Of a DNA stretch of 64,000 nucleotides, positions 32,852-42,843 are shown one piece after another. The stretch covers positions 29,600,900-29,664,899 of the forward strand of contig OX457041.1 of the NCBI GenBank assembly GCA_949752735.1, read 5' to 3'. Within the stretch, counting starts at the first letter, position 1. Every line of letters starts with the position of its first letter. A program made the position numbers and the translations under genes. Under the pieces are notes generated by a model. The model did not search any database. It was not told the DNA's origin and saw nothing but the letters and a program-made list of their open reading frames with translations. This DNA comes from Lumbricus terrestris. Taxonomy: Eukaryota > Annelida > Clitellata > Crassiclitellata > Lumbricidae.

Positions 32852-33064
32852 GATTAATAGATCATGTTCTAGTGAATAATTGCAGACACAGTGGTGTACG
32901 TACGTATAGCTACCATGCGTGCGTGCAGGGCACACAATTGTACGTGCGGTGCGGGTCCACGACCACCAAGGCCCCACAGACAATGGGTTACTAAAAATAG
33001 AAGGCTCCTCTGTTTCTCTCGGCGGGCCTCGGCCCCAGAGCAGAAACTTTGCTTTAGTACAGAG

Positions 33065-34898
33065 CAGAGCCCTGCGCCGACATGAGAGTGTCGGCGGCGG
33101 CGCGCCGGTCATTTTTGGTCGGCGGCGGCGCGTCGACATAAAAAAATCGGCGGCGGCGGCGCCCTCAAAATGTCGGCGTCGGCGGCGCAGCGCGGCGTCG
33201 TGGAATTACTGCTCCAGCGTCGCATAATTATTTTGAATGTTGTTACACAAGAACCCTATATTATCAAGATAAGCGCGTTCAGCCATTATTTTTGGCAATT
33301 ATTTTGTCTTTAGTCAGTATTGATTAGAAACAATTAGGCCTATTCCATGAATTAACGTTCAATTACAAAACTCTGCAAAGGTTTGATTAATAAAAACACA
33401 TGACAACGTTTTCAAATTCAGGCCTTCAGCTTATGTAGCCTACTAATAACACTTAAAGGACTGTTTGCGCTACCTGCCTATTTTACTCTTGACCTGCCTT
33501 ATGACCCGTCAGAAATTATAGAGGCCCTTTTTTCTTGACGCGACCTGCTGAAATTGTATATCTGCATGCATGCAAACATGCATACATACATACATACAGA
33601 CATGCATAAATACATGCATAGATTATATGCATACATGCATACATACATACATACATACATACATACATACATACATACATACATACATACATACACACAT
33701 TATACACATACATACATACATACATACATACATACGAAGCGCCTTCGTGAGGTTATTGTAAGGCGCTATATAAATGTTCATATACATACATACATACATA
33801 CATACATACATACATACATACATACATACATACATACATACATACATACACGCATACATGCATACGTACTGTGTTTGCGTAGAAATATTTATCTGCCACA
33901 AAGTGGGAGTTATCATGCAATCTTATCAACAGAAGAGGTTTCGTGCAGTTTTTTTAAATTTTCCCTTGTCAGCGCACACTGAGTAGTAAACTTGATCAGA
34001 ATTCACCACCCTTTTGATTTTCGGCCAATAATCCGAACGACTTCCAAGCGAAACTCTTAGCATCTTCTCTAAATCCCAAAATTGCTATGTACAAGTCTTT
34101 CCATCTAAGCAGGCCAAGTCACCCTAAGTTACACTTGTTTTGTGCGGAAAATGTTTTTATTTTCCTAATCTGATCCCATTTATGAGACGTTGCTCAAGTT
34201 GTTGACAAAATAGGATCTATTGTCCAATTGCCTAACATTACTCCACTGTGCATATAGACAAGCCTATTAATGTTAGAAAGCTTAATTAATCACCAATTTC
34301 ACATAGGTCACGTACAGCGTAGGATTTTAGACACGACCAATCGCCTGCATAAAATTACAGAGCGCCACCTCTTTGCAACATAATAGCACAGAATGCTACG
34401 CTTTATCTATTCTGTGATAATAGTAACGTGCATCCTAATAATAGAGGGCAGACGGTTCTGTTCCATCCTAGCGGACTATCAGGAATTAACGCACACACGG
34501 CACAGCATTCACTCAGGCATACCTGGTGTTCTTTTTACCTTTGTTGATGCCATAATTCAAATCAAATCACAAAATCCTCAAAATTTTAAACGTTAAGCGC
34601 ACCGTTCGAAAAGTCCAAACAAATAGGTAGCATCGTAGGTTTCATAGCATTGATGCAAAAACGGTGTTGCCAGAAAAAATCAAAGTATATAAGAGAAAGA
34701 TTCTATTTTCATTGACGCAGCAAATTTTTATGCAACAGATGAAAATGCAATGAAAAGAAATAACCGAATCCACGTGGCATCGGCGGCGCGCCGACAAATT
34801 TTCGGCGGCGGCGGCGTCGGCGCGCCGACTCAAAAAAATCGGCGGCGGCGGCGCCCGCAAAGTGTCGGCGGCGGCGGCGCGGCCGGCGCAGGGCTCTG
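33065..34898. mobile_element. hAT-like non-autonomous element with CGG-rich arms
   Basis: Identical termini CAGAGCCCTGCGCCG / CGGCGCAGGGCTCTG, flanked by a perfect 8-bp duplication GTACAGAG (33057-33064 and 34899-34906), the hAT hallmark. Both ends carry about 130 bp of CGGCGG-rich sequence in inverted orientation. The 1834-bp copy contains CATA microsatellites, a SINE-tail motif near 33737-33775 (GCGCTATATAAAT) and no transposase frame. Confidence 0.8.
33565..33868. repeat. (CATA)n microsatellite, two arrays
   Basis: Long runs of CATA at about 33620-33735 and 33780-33850 separated by a SINE-tail-like segment. They produce the repetitive Tyr/His/Met-Cys frames on both strands. Confidence 0.95.
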
Positions 34899-35283
34899 GT
34901 ACAGAGACATCAGTGACTCAGTGAATATGCCTATATGTGTACGACGCCAACTATTCGGGATTTTTTCGGGCAGAAGTAGAATCTTGCCTCAACCACTAAA
35001 ATTTCCTATGTAGCAATGCGTAGGAACGTCGTTTAGGCTACACTGAAATTTTCGAAATTCTTCCACTGCTCACCATGCAGCGGAACCTTTTGAACGCATG
35101 CATTCCAGTAGATTAGAACTTCTCCCGAACTCATACTGCTCATCCAAACCACTTCAGCTACTGAGTAGAACCTGGGGTTAATTCGAAATTAGTCCCAGGA
35201 CCCAGGTAGAACTACTAGAACAGACTACTAGAGCTTGCATGGTTGCTAAATAGTTAAATTTTGTTTCTGTAGTCAGTGTAGTG

Positions 35284-36268
35284 CAGGGGTGTCAAAGAGC
35301 TGGCCCGCGGGCCATTTCTGGCCCGCCGACGATCTTTTTCTGGCCCGCGAAGTCTTCCCTAAAGATTACAAAATTAGAGGATAAAAGAAAACAAATTTTA
35401 TATTCTACAGTCAGCGCCAAATACATGGCGTTTTTTTTCTTACTGACGTCACTTTTGCTCAGACGCACAGCCCTGTGTAGACTGTGTATCTATGGTTTCC
35501 GGTTGGTTGTCTCTCAAGGATTCTGTCTTAGCGGATAGCCTGGATAGGTTACTTGTGAACATTTTGTGGTCATGATTTCACTCTCAACGATAGATGGCGC
35601 CCCACTTAAAATTCCGTTTCTAACGCTAAGAACCATGGTTTGAATTTCCAAAAACATTATTTTATTTTGCAAACAATCATTCGTCAATCTGCTTTCATAG
35701 ATGTAGGCCTAATTAAGCGATTATCGCCCGAAAACTTGTACAAAGCGGTTAAAGAAGCAAAAACCAGTCCTATGTATAGAAAGTCCTTGGTTTTCTGTTG
35801 GCAAAATTATGAAAGTTACGAAACACTTATTATGAGTCCTGTAATATTCAAAATGTTGTCAAAATTTAATAAGAAGCGAAAAGTGGACATTGAATTAAGA
35901 TCTTTTCGCGATATTTGGATCATTCACTACCCAATTTTGCTCATTTGTTGGAAGATGTTCACACGTTAGCTACATCGATAAGAGAACTGGCGGCCGCGCG
36001 TCTGTGAAAGAGAGCGTGCGGGCCGCGGTTCTATTCCCGAAGGTGGCTATTTCAGAGATTCAAAATTTTGGGCTAGCACGGTCCGTTCACGGGGATCTAA
36101 ATGGCGTGGCGTCCAATCAAACGGGCGAGCGGTGGTGAAGGATCTCACCCTCATCGTCGAGGCCATAAGACAGTCGCTATATAAAAATCCGATTACATTT
36201 ACACTGGCCCGCCACTTGTTTGAAGATGTTCATACTGGCCCGCCACTAAAAAAGGTTTGACACCCCTG
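35284..36268. mobile_element. hAT-like element (CAGGGGTGTCAAA termini)
   Basis: 13-bp identical inverted termini CAGGGGTGTCAAA / TTTGACACCCCTG with subterminal TGGCCCGC motifs. A perfect 8-bp duplication GTGTAGTG flanks it (35276-35283, 36269-36276). The 985-bp copy has no recognisable intact transposase; a 109-codon frame at 35640-35969 shows no motif that I know. Termini of this type are common in hAT (Charlie-like) families. Confidence 0.85.
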
Positions 36269-36984
36269 GTGTAGTGTATCGATCCGTTCATAACCGCTCA
36301 TACCAAACATTTTGGTTCATACCATAGAGGTGTATTATATAATGAATATATTATCACTAGAGAGAGTATAGGAGCTTTTACCATAGATATAATAACTGCC
36401 TTTCAAACTCTATGTAAGTCAAAGTCAGCCCTAGCTGTTGTGGAAACATTGTAAACAACGGAACCAAAACATTCATATTTTGACGATTTACAATGCATTA
36501 TTAATTTTTAAGAATGTCTAAATCAACTGTGAAGTATGTTGACAGTATCCCGTAAGAGGCTAGGCAATTTTATTTGAAGAAATTGGAAGTATGTGGACCG
36601 AATCAGCAGTTCAATGTTTTGCCGGATCGTAGCCTATACTATCAACAGTTACTGGTCTCTGGTCTAACGATCCATCACATTGGCCAGATTTACAATGCGG
36701 GGACTTGTACAATTTTCTAGTATATAAAACAGGTAAGATGTATACATTAAAACGCAACATAATACGTAATATATAAAGCTGGCTTAAAGCGTAGCTGGAC
36801 GGTCATGGACGGCGTCCATGCACTTATTTTAAATCTGAGCGCCGTCCTGCCACTTGTTGGCCAGCACAGCCTGGAAAAGTAAGGGGCGTCCAGGCACTTC
36901 TTTTGGAAAGGTATGTTATAAGTTTGCCGCACATTGGGTGACACAATGGCGTGGAGATAAACGGACCTGCTATTCAGTGTAATG

Positions 36985-37130
36985 TATTGCAGACTGTCTG
37001 TTCTGTTAGTAGTTAAAGATTTGTGTTATATGATTTGTGTTCTTGTTATTGGTTTCAATTGCAAAACTGTACACTAACCAGTTGCGGTCTGTCAACCGGA
37101 TTGTTCGATAAAAGAAATGTTATTTAAAAA
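36985..37130. repeat. Diverged relative of the 31.4-kb element interior
   Basis: GTATTGCAGACTGTCTGTTC..TGTGTTCTTG..GTTTCAATTGCA..TCTGTCAACC..GATTGTTCGATAAA corresponds to the reverse complement of 31370-31520. Shows that the element is a repeated family. Confidence 0.6.
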
Positions 37131-38224
37131 AATTCAATCCAAATTTTAGTCAAACAAGAATCATTCATTCACATCGACTGTTTAGGCAAGAATTCGTTTA
37201 ATCAATCATGAATCTATTTAGGCAGCGATTACTTTCAACAACACAGCTTCTGTTTGAATAAAAGTTATTGTTCATCAACCCATCTTCGATTTTAACAAGC
37301 TTGTTTTCATCAATACTGATCGCGTGAGCAGACTTCATCCAGAAAGCACAGTTTTTTGGCCATTTCATCCATCAGCACAATTGCCACCTCTTCATGTGGA
37401 CAGGCCTTTACTCCGCAAGACAAGATGATATGCTATCATGCTTTCATGCTGCGTCTCGTTAAATCAGTATACCTGTGTAACAGTGTTGTTAATAGAAATT
37501 GATGTTCATGAAGTTTTTATTAGTTATTTAATAATGATTTCATACCATAGTTTTTCATAAATGTTTTGTTTGCTTTCTTTAAGGAATATACAACTCTATG
37601 TCACTCATGAACATTTGGCAGCATTCAAATCACTGGATGGCTACAATTTCTTTAAGTCAGGCCAATCTGATGTCTGGTGGAAGACTGTTCCAGTATCTGG
37701 AACCAGCAACCGAGAATGCACGGTCACCGAAACTTGTTGTCATCAAATTACCTTCACATTGTAACCTAAAACAGAAATGTTTCTTAAGCGTAAAAAATTG
37801 TTACCAGTATTTTCTGACTGATTCTGCATTAACAGTTGTAAGTTTCCTGTTTCTGGAATTTTCATGGAAATCTATACCATACATAGATATACCGGTACTG
37901 AAATATCAAAACGACTGAGCACTGTGTACGCTATTTGACCTTTCTTAATTCTATTGCATGTATTTCATTTTTTAAATTGACTTTAAAATATTGCATTTAT
38001 GGGTCTGAACATTTTGTCTTTGATTTTGTTGCAGAAATGTCTTGTAATCTTGAATGTAAATACAGTTATCTCTTCAAAGCTTCTGTACAATTTATTTATT
38101 CACAATTTACCATAATACTATAATAAAGTTGCAGATATGCAATTTTTGCACCAGGAAGAAGCAAATACCTAAGTGATTAGAACTATTAACATTCTTCTGA
38201 CAATCAGCACTGCGGCACACTTCC

Positions 38225-38545
38225 GACACATCATATGAGCTCACCAAAACTCCACCTCTCGCTATCTCCCCACAGGTCTTTCACTCAAAACTGAAAACAT
38301 TGCTCTTCACAAATGCTATCCTGATTCTTCCTCTTCTCCTCACATCCCTCATCATTTAAACATTAACCACCTTAGCCACCTTACCCGTCCATCTATCTGC
38401 CTGCCCGACTCTCCGGACTTTACCCACTGCCTATTGATTTTGTTTTGATTAAGCGCCTGTGAATAAGCTGGTTCCTGCAACTTGGCTTTTGGGGCGCTGT
38501 AGGAGTCGCGAGATTACAATTACGATATGTGCAGTAGCGAGACAT
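38225..38545 (+). mobile_element. LINE 3' end (CR1/L2-like)
   Basis: The frame reads SPQVFHSKLKTLLFTNAYPD, the conserved tail of CR1/L2-type polyproteins (F..KLKT.LF). It is followed by a GC-richer 3' untranslated stretch ending GGGGCGCTGTAGGAGTCGCG and ATTACAATTACGA. 5'-truncated. Confidence 0.65.
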
Positions 38546-38574
38546 AAAGAAATAAAATGTATTGGTTGTGCAAT

Positions 38575-38900
38575 TTAATGATGTGCTAACTCTTTCTTCA
38601 AACTATCAATTTCTTCTATTTGGCGTTCAATTACATTTTGAAGCTGTCCTATGTGTTCTTCTAAGAACTTCACTTTTCCACTTAAGTCCTCTCTTTCCAT
38701 TTCAGCTTCCACTGCAGGTTCTTGCATTGAAGAATCACAGATAATTGATGCTGCAGATGCTGCTTCCTGTTTTTCTTCTGCAACTTTGCAATGTTGCATA
38801 AACCGCTCATGTCTATTGTGACGTGTTGAAGACTCAGCTTGGCCACTTTTGTATCCCATCTTTAAAGTCGGACAGTAGTCAGGGTCGCTAGGTTCATCAC
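38575..38900 (-). pseudogene. THAP gene exon 2, part downstream of the inserted element
   Basis: After the target duplication GTGATGAA the frame continues EPSDPDYCPTLKMGYKSG, the expected end of a THAP domain, then a charged linker and a coiled coil ending KKELAHH, TGA. It is the largest intact block of the gene (ATG at 38859 gives 94 codons), so a short coiled-coil product remains possible. Confidence 0.65.
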
Positions 38901-39422
38901 GGTGTCACGACAACTGGTCCACCGACAACTCGTCCAACGACAACTCACCCACGAAATATTGATTCATCGACAAGTGGTTAACGACAAAATGCTCCCTGAA
39001 AATTTTTTGTCTATGGTTTTGCAGATGAATTAGAAGCTGGATTGATGAGAAAACGTTGGAGAAATGGAAGCTGGATGAGGGTTCTTTTACAGATAAAATA
39101 GGAGCTGGATTGATGAAAAAACGTTTAAGAAATGGAAGCTGGATCAAGGTGTTTTTAGATCTGAAATAGAAGCTGGATGCTTGTTGAAGTGCATGAATGA
39201 AAATCATCAATCCATCTTTAAATTAGGCTAGTAAACCATGAAAGTCTTTTCATAAATCCAGCTTCTATTTCATAAATGAAGAGCCTTCATCCACCCTCCA
39301 TTTCTCAAGTGCTTTCTCGTTAATCCGGCTTCTATTTCGGTGGATGAGTTGTCGCTGGACGAGTTGTCTGGGGACCAGTTGTCGTTGGACGAGTTGTCGG
39401 TGGACCAGTTGTCATAGAACCA
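38901..39422. mobile_element. 522-bp element with GACAACT-word inverted arms, inserted in THAP exon
   Basis: Flanked by a perfect 8-bp duplication TTCATCAC (38893-38900 and 39423-39430). The arms are built from repeated words CGACAACT(G/C)GTCC and share a perfect inverted match of over 30 bp (38911-38945 versus 39382-39413). The interior holds two direct repeats of an 'AGAAGCTGGATTGATGA' unit of about 75-80 bp. No coding capacity. The 8-bp duplication suggests hAT-type integration, but the termini (GGTGTCACGAC / GTCATAGAACCA) are not typical. Confidence 0.75.
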
Positions 39423-39631
39423 TTCATCACTTGGCGCACCTAAAATATAAAAAAAATAGAGGTCAAGTCTAATGCTACTGCCAAGGTTTTGCAAACAAAC
39501 GTGAAGTTTCAGAAACATTCCGATTCTTAAGAATGCCACGAGTCAAATTACAAAAACCATTCAGAGTAAAAATCACTATATCACCAGTAAGTTTGTAACT
39601 GATTTTTCTAAATAACCAATGTATTTATAAC

Positions 39632-40057
39632 CAGTGGCGTAACTACGGGGGGGCAAGGGGGGCAGCCGCCCCCCCAAATGAAGGGGCTGCCCCCCAGCTG
39701 CCCCCCCAATCCCTGCGCTTGTTTTACTTTTAACTTTTACGAGTAATAAAGAACTAAAGAATGTTATATAATTTCTGACTTATTTTATTTTTTATACAAC
39801 TTCCTGTACAACTTCTTATAGGGTGGGTGATGGGAAAGTGGGACAGGCCACTATAGTGCACTGTGGGACAGACAAGCTAGTAAGGCTTGCATGCGTATTA
39901 TGTCCAATACTGTAATACATCCAAAATCTAAAAATACATAGTCTATGGCAATATACCGATGCCGATGCACGCTTTAATTGCCAACGGTAACCACCCCATC
40001 ATTTTAAGCTGCCACCCCACTGCCCCCCCCATGAAAAAATAACTGGCTACGCCACTG
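39632..40057. mobile_element. hAT-like MITE (CAGTGGCGTA termini)
   Basis: Inverted termini CAGTGGCGTAACTACGG / CTGGCTACGCCACTG with a perfect 8-bp duplication TTTATAAC (39624-39631, 40058-40065). G/C-homopolymer-rich ends (GGGGGGGCAAGGGGGGCAGC). 426 bp, non-coding. It lies in the intron of the THAP pseudogene. Confidence 0.85.
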
Positions 40058-40179
40058 TTTATAACCCAATAATTCACCAAGAAATAATTCTCTCGTAGAC
40101 TCTGTAACAAACATCATATTTATTCCCCTGGAAATTATGTTAGTAGATAATGATTACTTTATATCTGATGTGTGTGTGG

Positions 40180-40389
40180 GTATGTACATATTATAGCGCC
40201 CCTTCAAGGTTGTCTAATCAGAAGCGCCTCAGACAGCAGTGCGGACACGATCAGTTTTACGCCGAAGCGCTGAGCAATTGCTGGTGAAGGACTTGCCCAA
40301 GGTCCCTACAAGGCGGCTTGAGGTGGATTCGAACCTGCAATCCTGCGGCTGCAAGGCAACAAGTATACCCACTACACCACCGCGCCCCA
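40180..40389 (-). repeat. tRNA-derived SINE, copy 3
   Basis: The minus strand begins GGGGCGCGGTGGTGTAGTGG (A-box), has B-box GGTTCGAATCC and ends ...AAGGGGCGCTATAATATG. The best-preserved of the three copies. Confidence 0.88.
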
Positions 40390-40830
40390 CGTCATAGAAC
40401 TCATCATGATATGAAATGAATGTTATGCAACGTGGTTGGAATATGCCCATGTGCAAACTATAAAAATTTAACAAAGTGTAACAGTGAAAAATCCAATTTA
40501 TGTGTATCCACCAATTATTGGAGTGTAAAAACTGAACTAAAATGTCGTATTTTTCATCTTGAAATCTAAAACAAGGTAGGTTATCTGTCAGCATTCAGAA
40601 TTGCTGCAGATAGAGATAGTTAATAATTTTGGAGAACACGTCGTTTTCACATAGTATTCCAATCATTCAGTCTATTTTCAAGAGAACGGCCTTTATCCAT
40701 TACCTATTCATTGGTTAAAACCTGGCTAAAAACGGTACTTTCTAAGTTCGTTGCACTGTCTTATTTCAAACCGATAAAGTAATACTCATCACAAAGGACA
40801 GGTCAGATGTGGCTTTAGCCTAAAACATAC

Positions 40831-41010
40831 CACGGATGAAATGCTCGCTGCAAAGCTTGGTGCCTGTATTCGGTCGCCATTCCTTGCCATTTACTGCTGC
40901 AATCCATTTGTTCAGTTTTTCTTCTCGATTTAGTCCTAGATAAAATTTTATTTCTTTGTCGTTTCCATGTCTGTTATAGTGCAGTCTTTAACGCAACAAC
41001 TCGACGGCAT
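40831..41010 (-). pseudogene. THAP gene exon 1 (frameshifted THAP domain)
   Basis: ATG 41010-41008; CC..C cysteines in frame 1, then WIAAVNGKEW and CSEHFIRG in another frame. Donor CGTG|GTATGT at 40830. The frame change lies near 40978-40985 (ACTATAACAG). If two bases were absent, the product would read straight through with an NRHG motif. Confidence 0.7.
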
Positions 41011-41145
41011 AGTGAAATGTTTTGCCTTACGTAAACAATGTCACGTGACATTGTTTATAGATTCGTAAAAGCTCCTATCAAGTCTCTATATTGAAGTCGA
41101 TGAAAGTCGTGCCGACCAATCACATCATATCTGTCTAAAGTTGTG

Positions 41146-41420
41146 CTGATCAATCATAGGCGATTTCTCATACTGGCCAATCACAGTCGTACAGCATCGA
41201 TGTGGGGGAAAATACATAAAATAATATCAGCATTTTTATAATAAGTCGAACTTGCCGATGTTCACTTGTCAATATTCCAAGAAACTGCAAAATTAACAAA
41301 CAAGCATCGACATGTTCGTTTTATTATAAAAATGCTGATGTCGGTTTATTTATTTTTCAAATCGATGCTGTAAGACTGTGTATGATTGGTCGGTATAAGA
41401 AATCGCCTATGATTGGTCGA
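41146..41420. mobile_element. Foldback (long inverted-repeat) element
   Basis: Left arm 41146-41268 and right arm about 41300-41420 are near-complementary: ATCATAGGCGATTTCT, CAATCA..ACAGCATCGAT, ATCAGCATTTTTATAATAA. They are separated by a loop of about 40 bp. An outer segment (41455-41520, TCTCTAGCGTGTATATTATA) has a reverse-complement relative at about 36325-36395. Confidence 0.65.
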
Positions 41421-41528
41421 GCGTTGTAGGCTAAATTTGTGACTTCATATCTGACTGCAGGGCAGATACGTCATGCTCTCTCTAGCGTGTATATTATAAT
41501 ATATAGAATACATCTCAATGGTTCATAC

Positions 41529-41986
41529 CAAAGATTTTAACAGGGAGGAAGATGGGTCACCAATGACAAGAATGCTAAAGGGGTCGCGCAAGGGTTTCTG
41601 GTCAATTCATAGGCTCAGACTCGCAGCGAATTTTAACCGACGACTTTATAGGCTATAAATTATGACCGTGCGTATAGCGTTTCGCTTAGTCATAGCCTAA
41701 AATTTTATTTTTTTCTCCAAGATCAACATTTACACAGTTCAGATAATAAATATAATCGATATCTATTTTTAAATCGGTAATTTTACTGTGTTTCCAGCAG
41801 ATAAATCGTATTTCCGAATTTTTTTCAGGGTTTGAATCTTCCGCAGCCCGCCTATAACGTCATCGGCTAAAATTCGCTGCGAGTCTGAGCCTATGAATTG
41901 ACCAGAAAACCTTGCGTGACCTCATTGGCACTGCGGCCAGCCAATATCCTTTAAGTAGTCCATCTTCCTCCCTGTTAAAATCTTTG
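41529..41986. mobile_element. hAT-like MITE (CAAAGATTTT termini)
   Basis: 27-bp perfect inverted termini beginning CAAAGATTTTAACAGGGAGG, extending as imperfect arms of about 120 bp (both contain the CTGGTCAATTCATAGGCTCA phrase). Perfect 8-bp duplication GTTCATAC (41521-41528, 41987-41994). 458 bp, non-coding. Confidence 0.85.
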
Positions 41987-42843
41987 GTTCATACCATGTT
42001 CAATTCATACCGTCGTGGCAAGGACTCTGCCGTCGTAGCAAAGATCATTGACACCTACGAGATCTTTGGTCCGTAGCTACAACAAAACGTCATTTCCTCT
42101 TCATATGTTTTGCGAAATTGCGATAACACGATATACATACCGTAGATTATAATTATGTCTAAGTTGTGATTAATTATTGTTAGTACCTTGTAAATAGTCA
42201 CTCTCAGCTAAAAGTATATTATTTCAGCATGCTTGAGAAGGCATTGCTTTTGTATGAGTACAAACTTTTACGCTTATTTATACGGTGCATGAATGTCGTA
42301 TCAGTCGCTGCCCCACGTTAATGCGCGCAAAGGTTATGCATGCACCGTGAGCGTATAATTTATATAGTAGGTAATCTCGAGATTTCTATAGCGCCGAACT
42401 GCCGATTATAAGCCAGTATGTAATGTGCATGTCTGAATTTACACAGTTTGCTAGCAATGTATCGATGTCGCACGTTATCTGCCTAATGGTATTGTGAGTG
42501 AAGACCGAGTTCATATGTAGCAATCACTGATTGAAGAACGTCGATTCGAAGGCGTTCGAAGACACCACTGGCAAGTTTTGGAGCACACGTAGGGCAAAAA
42601 TTAATGCAGTCCCTTCCGTTGTTAGCAGTCCATGTTCATTGTGCATAGTCTCTTGTGTTGAGGTTGGTAAGAATCGAATGAAGCATGTTTTCCCGTCAAT
42701 GTCGCCAGTTCTTAGGAAGACTGACTTTGCGAAGTTTGATTAACCTTATAATAAATGATATTGCATCGATTCAAACTTAAGGATTCAAACCAAATGGCAG
42801 TTTATTGCTGACTGATTTTGGTGATTGTTTTTAGAAGACAGCG

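Larger units (their letters stand above)
30503..38574. other. Gene-free, transposon-rich region upstream of CHEK1
   Basis: No host exon can be supported here. The interval holds the presumed CHEK1 promoter at its left end, then stacked inverted-repeat elements, two hAT-like copies, microsatellites and a LINE tail, listed individually. Open frames longer than 60 codons are repeat-derived. Confidence 0.55.
38575..41010 (-). pseudogene. THAP-domain protein gene, frameshifted and split by a transposon
   Basis: The first exon (41010-40831) encodes a THAP domain: MPSSCCVKDC then, in a shifted frame, NRHGNDKEIKFYLG..LNKWIAAVNGKEWRPNTGTK and LCSEHF (C2CH ligands). The ATG frame stops after MPSSCCVKDCTITDMETTKK, so a 1-2 nt frameshift separates the first cysteines from the rest. 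The second exon (acceptor TATTTTAG| at 39440) continues GAPSDE, is interrupted by the element 38901-39422, and resumes SDPDYCPTLKMGY, a C-terminal part of about 90 residues with a predicted coiled coil (EEHIGQLQNVIERQIEEIDS) and stop at 38575. THAP proteins are zinc-dependent DNA-binding factors, some transposon-derived. Two lesions make a functional product unlikely unless the frameshift is an assembly error and the element is removed. Confidence 0.75.

Noticed and set aside
33499..33986. MYVC- and HTYI-repeat frames
   Set aside because: Pure (CATA)n microsatellite translations.
35640..35969. 109-codon frame inside the 35284-36268 hAT-like copy
   Set aside because: No transposase motif and no counterpart that I can recall; too weak to list as a gene.
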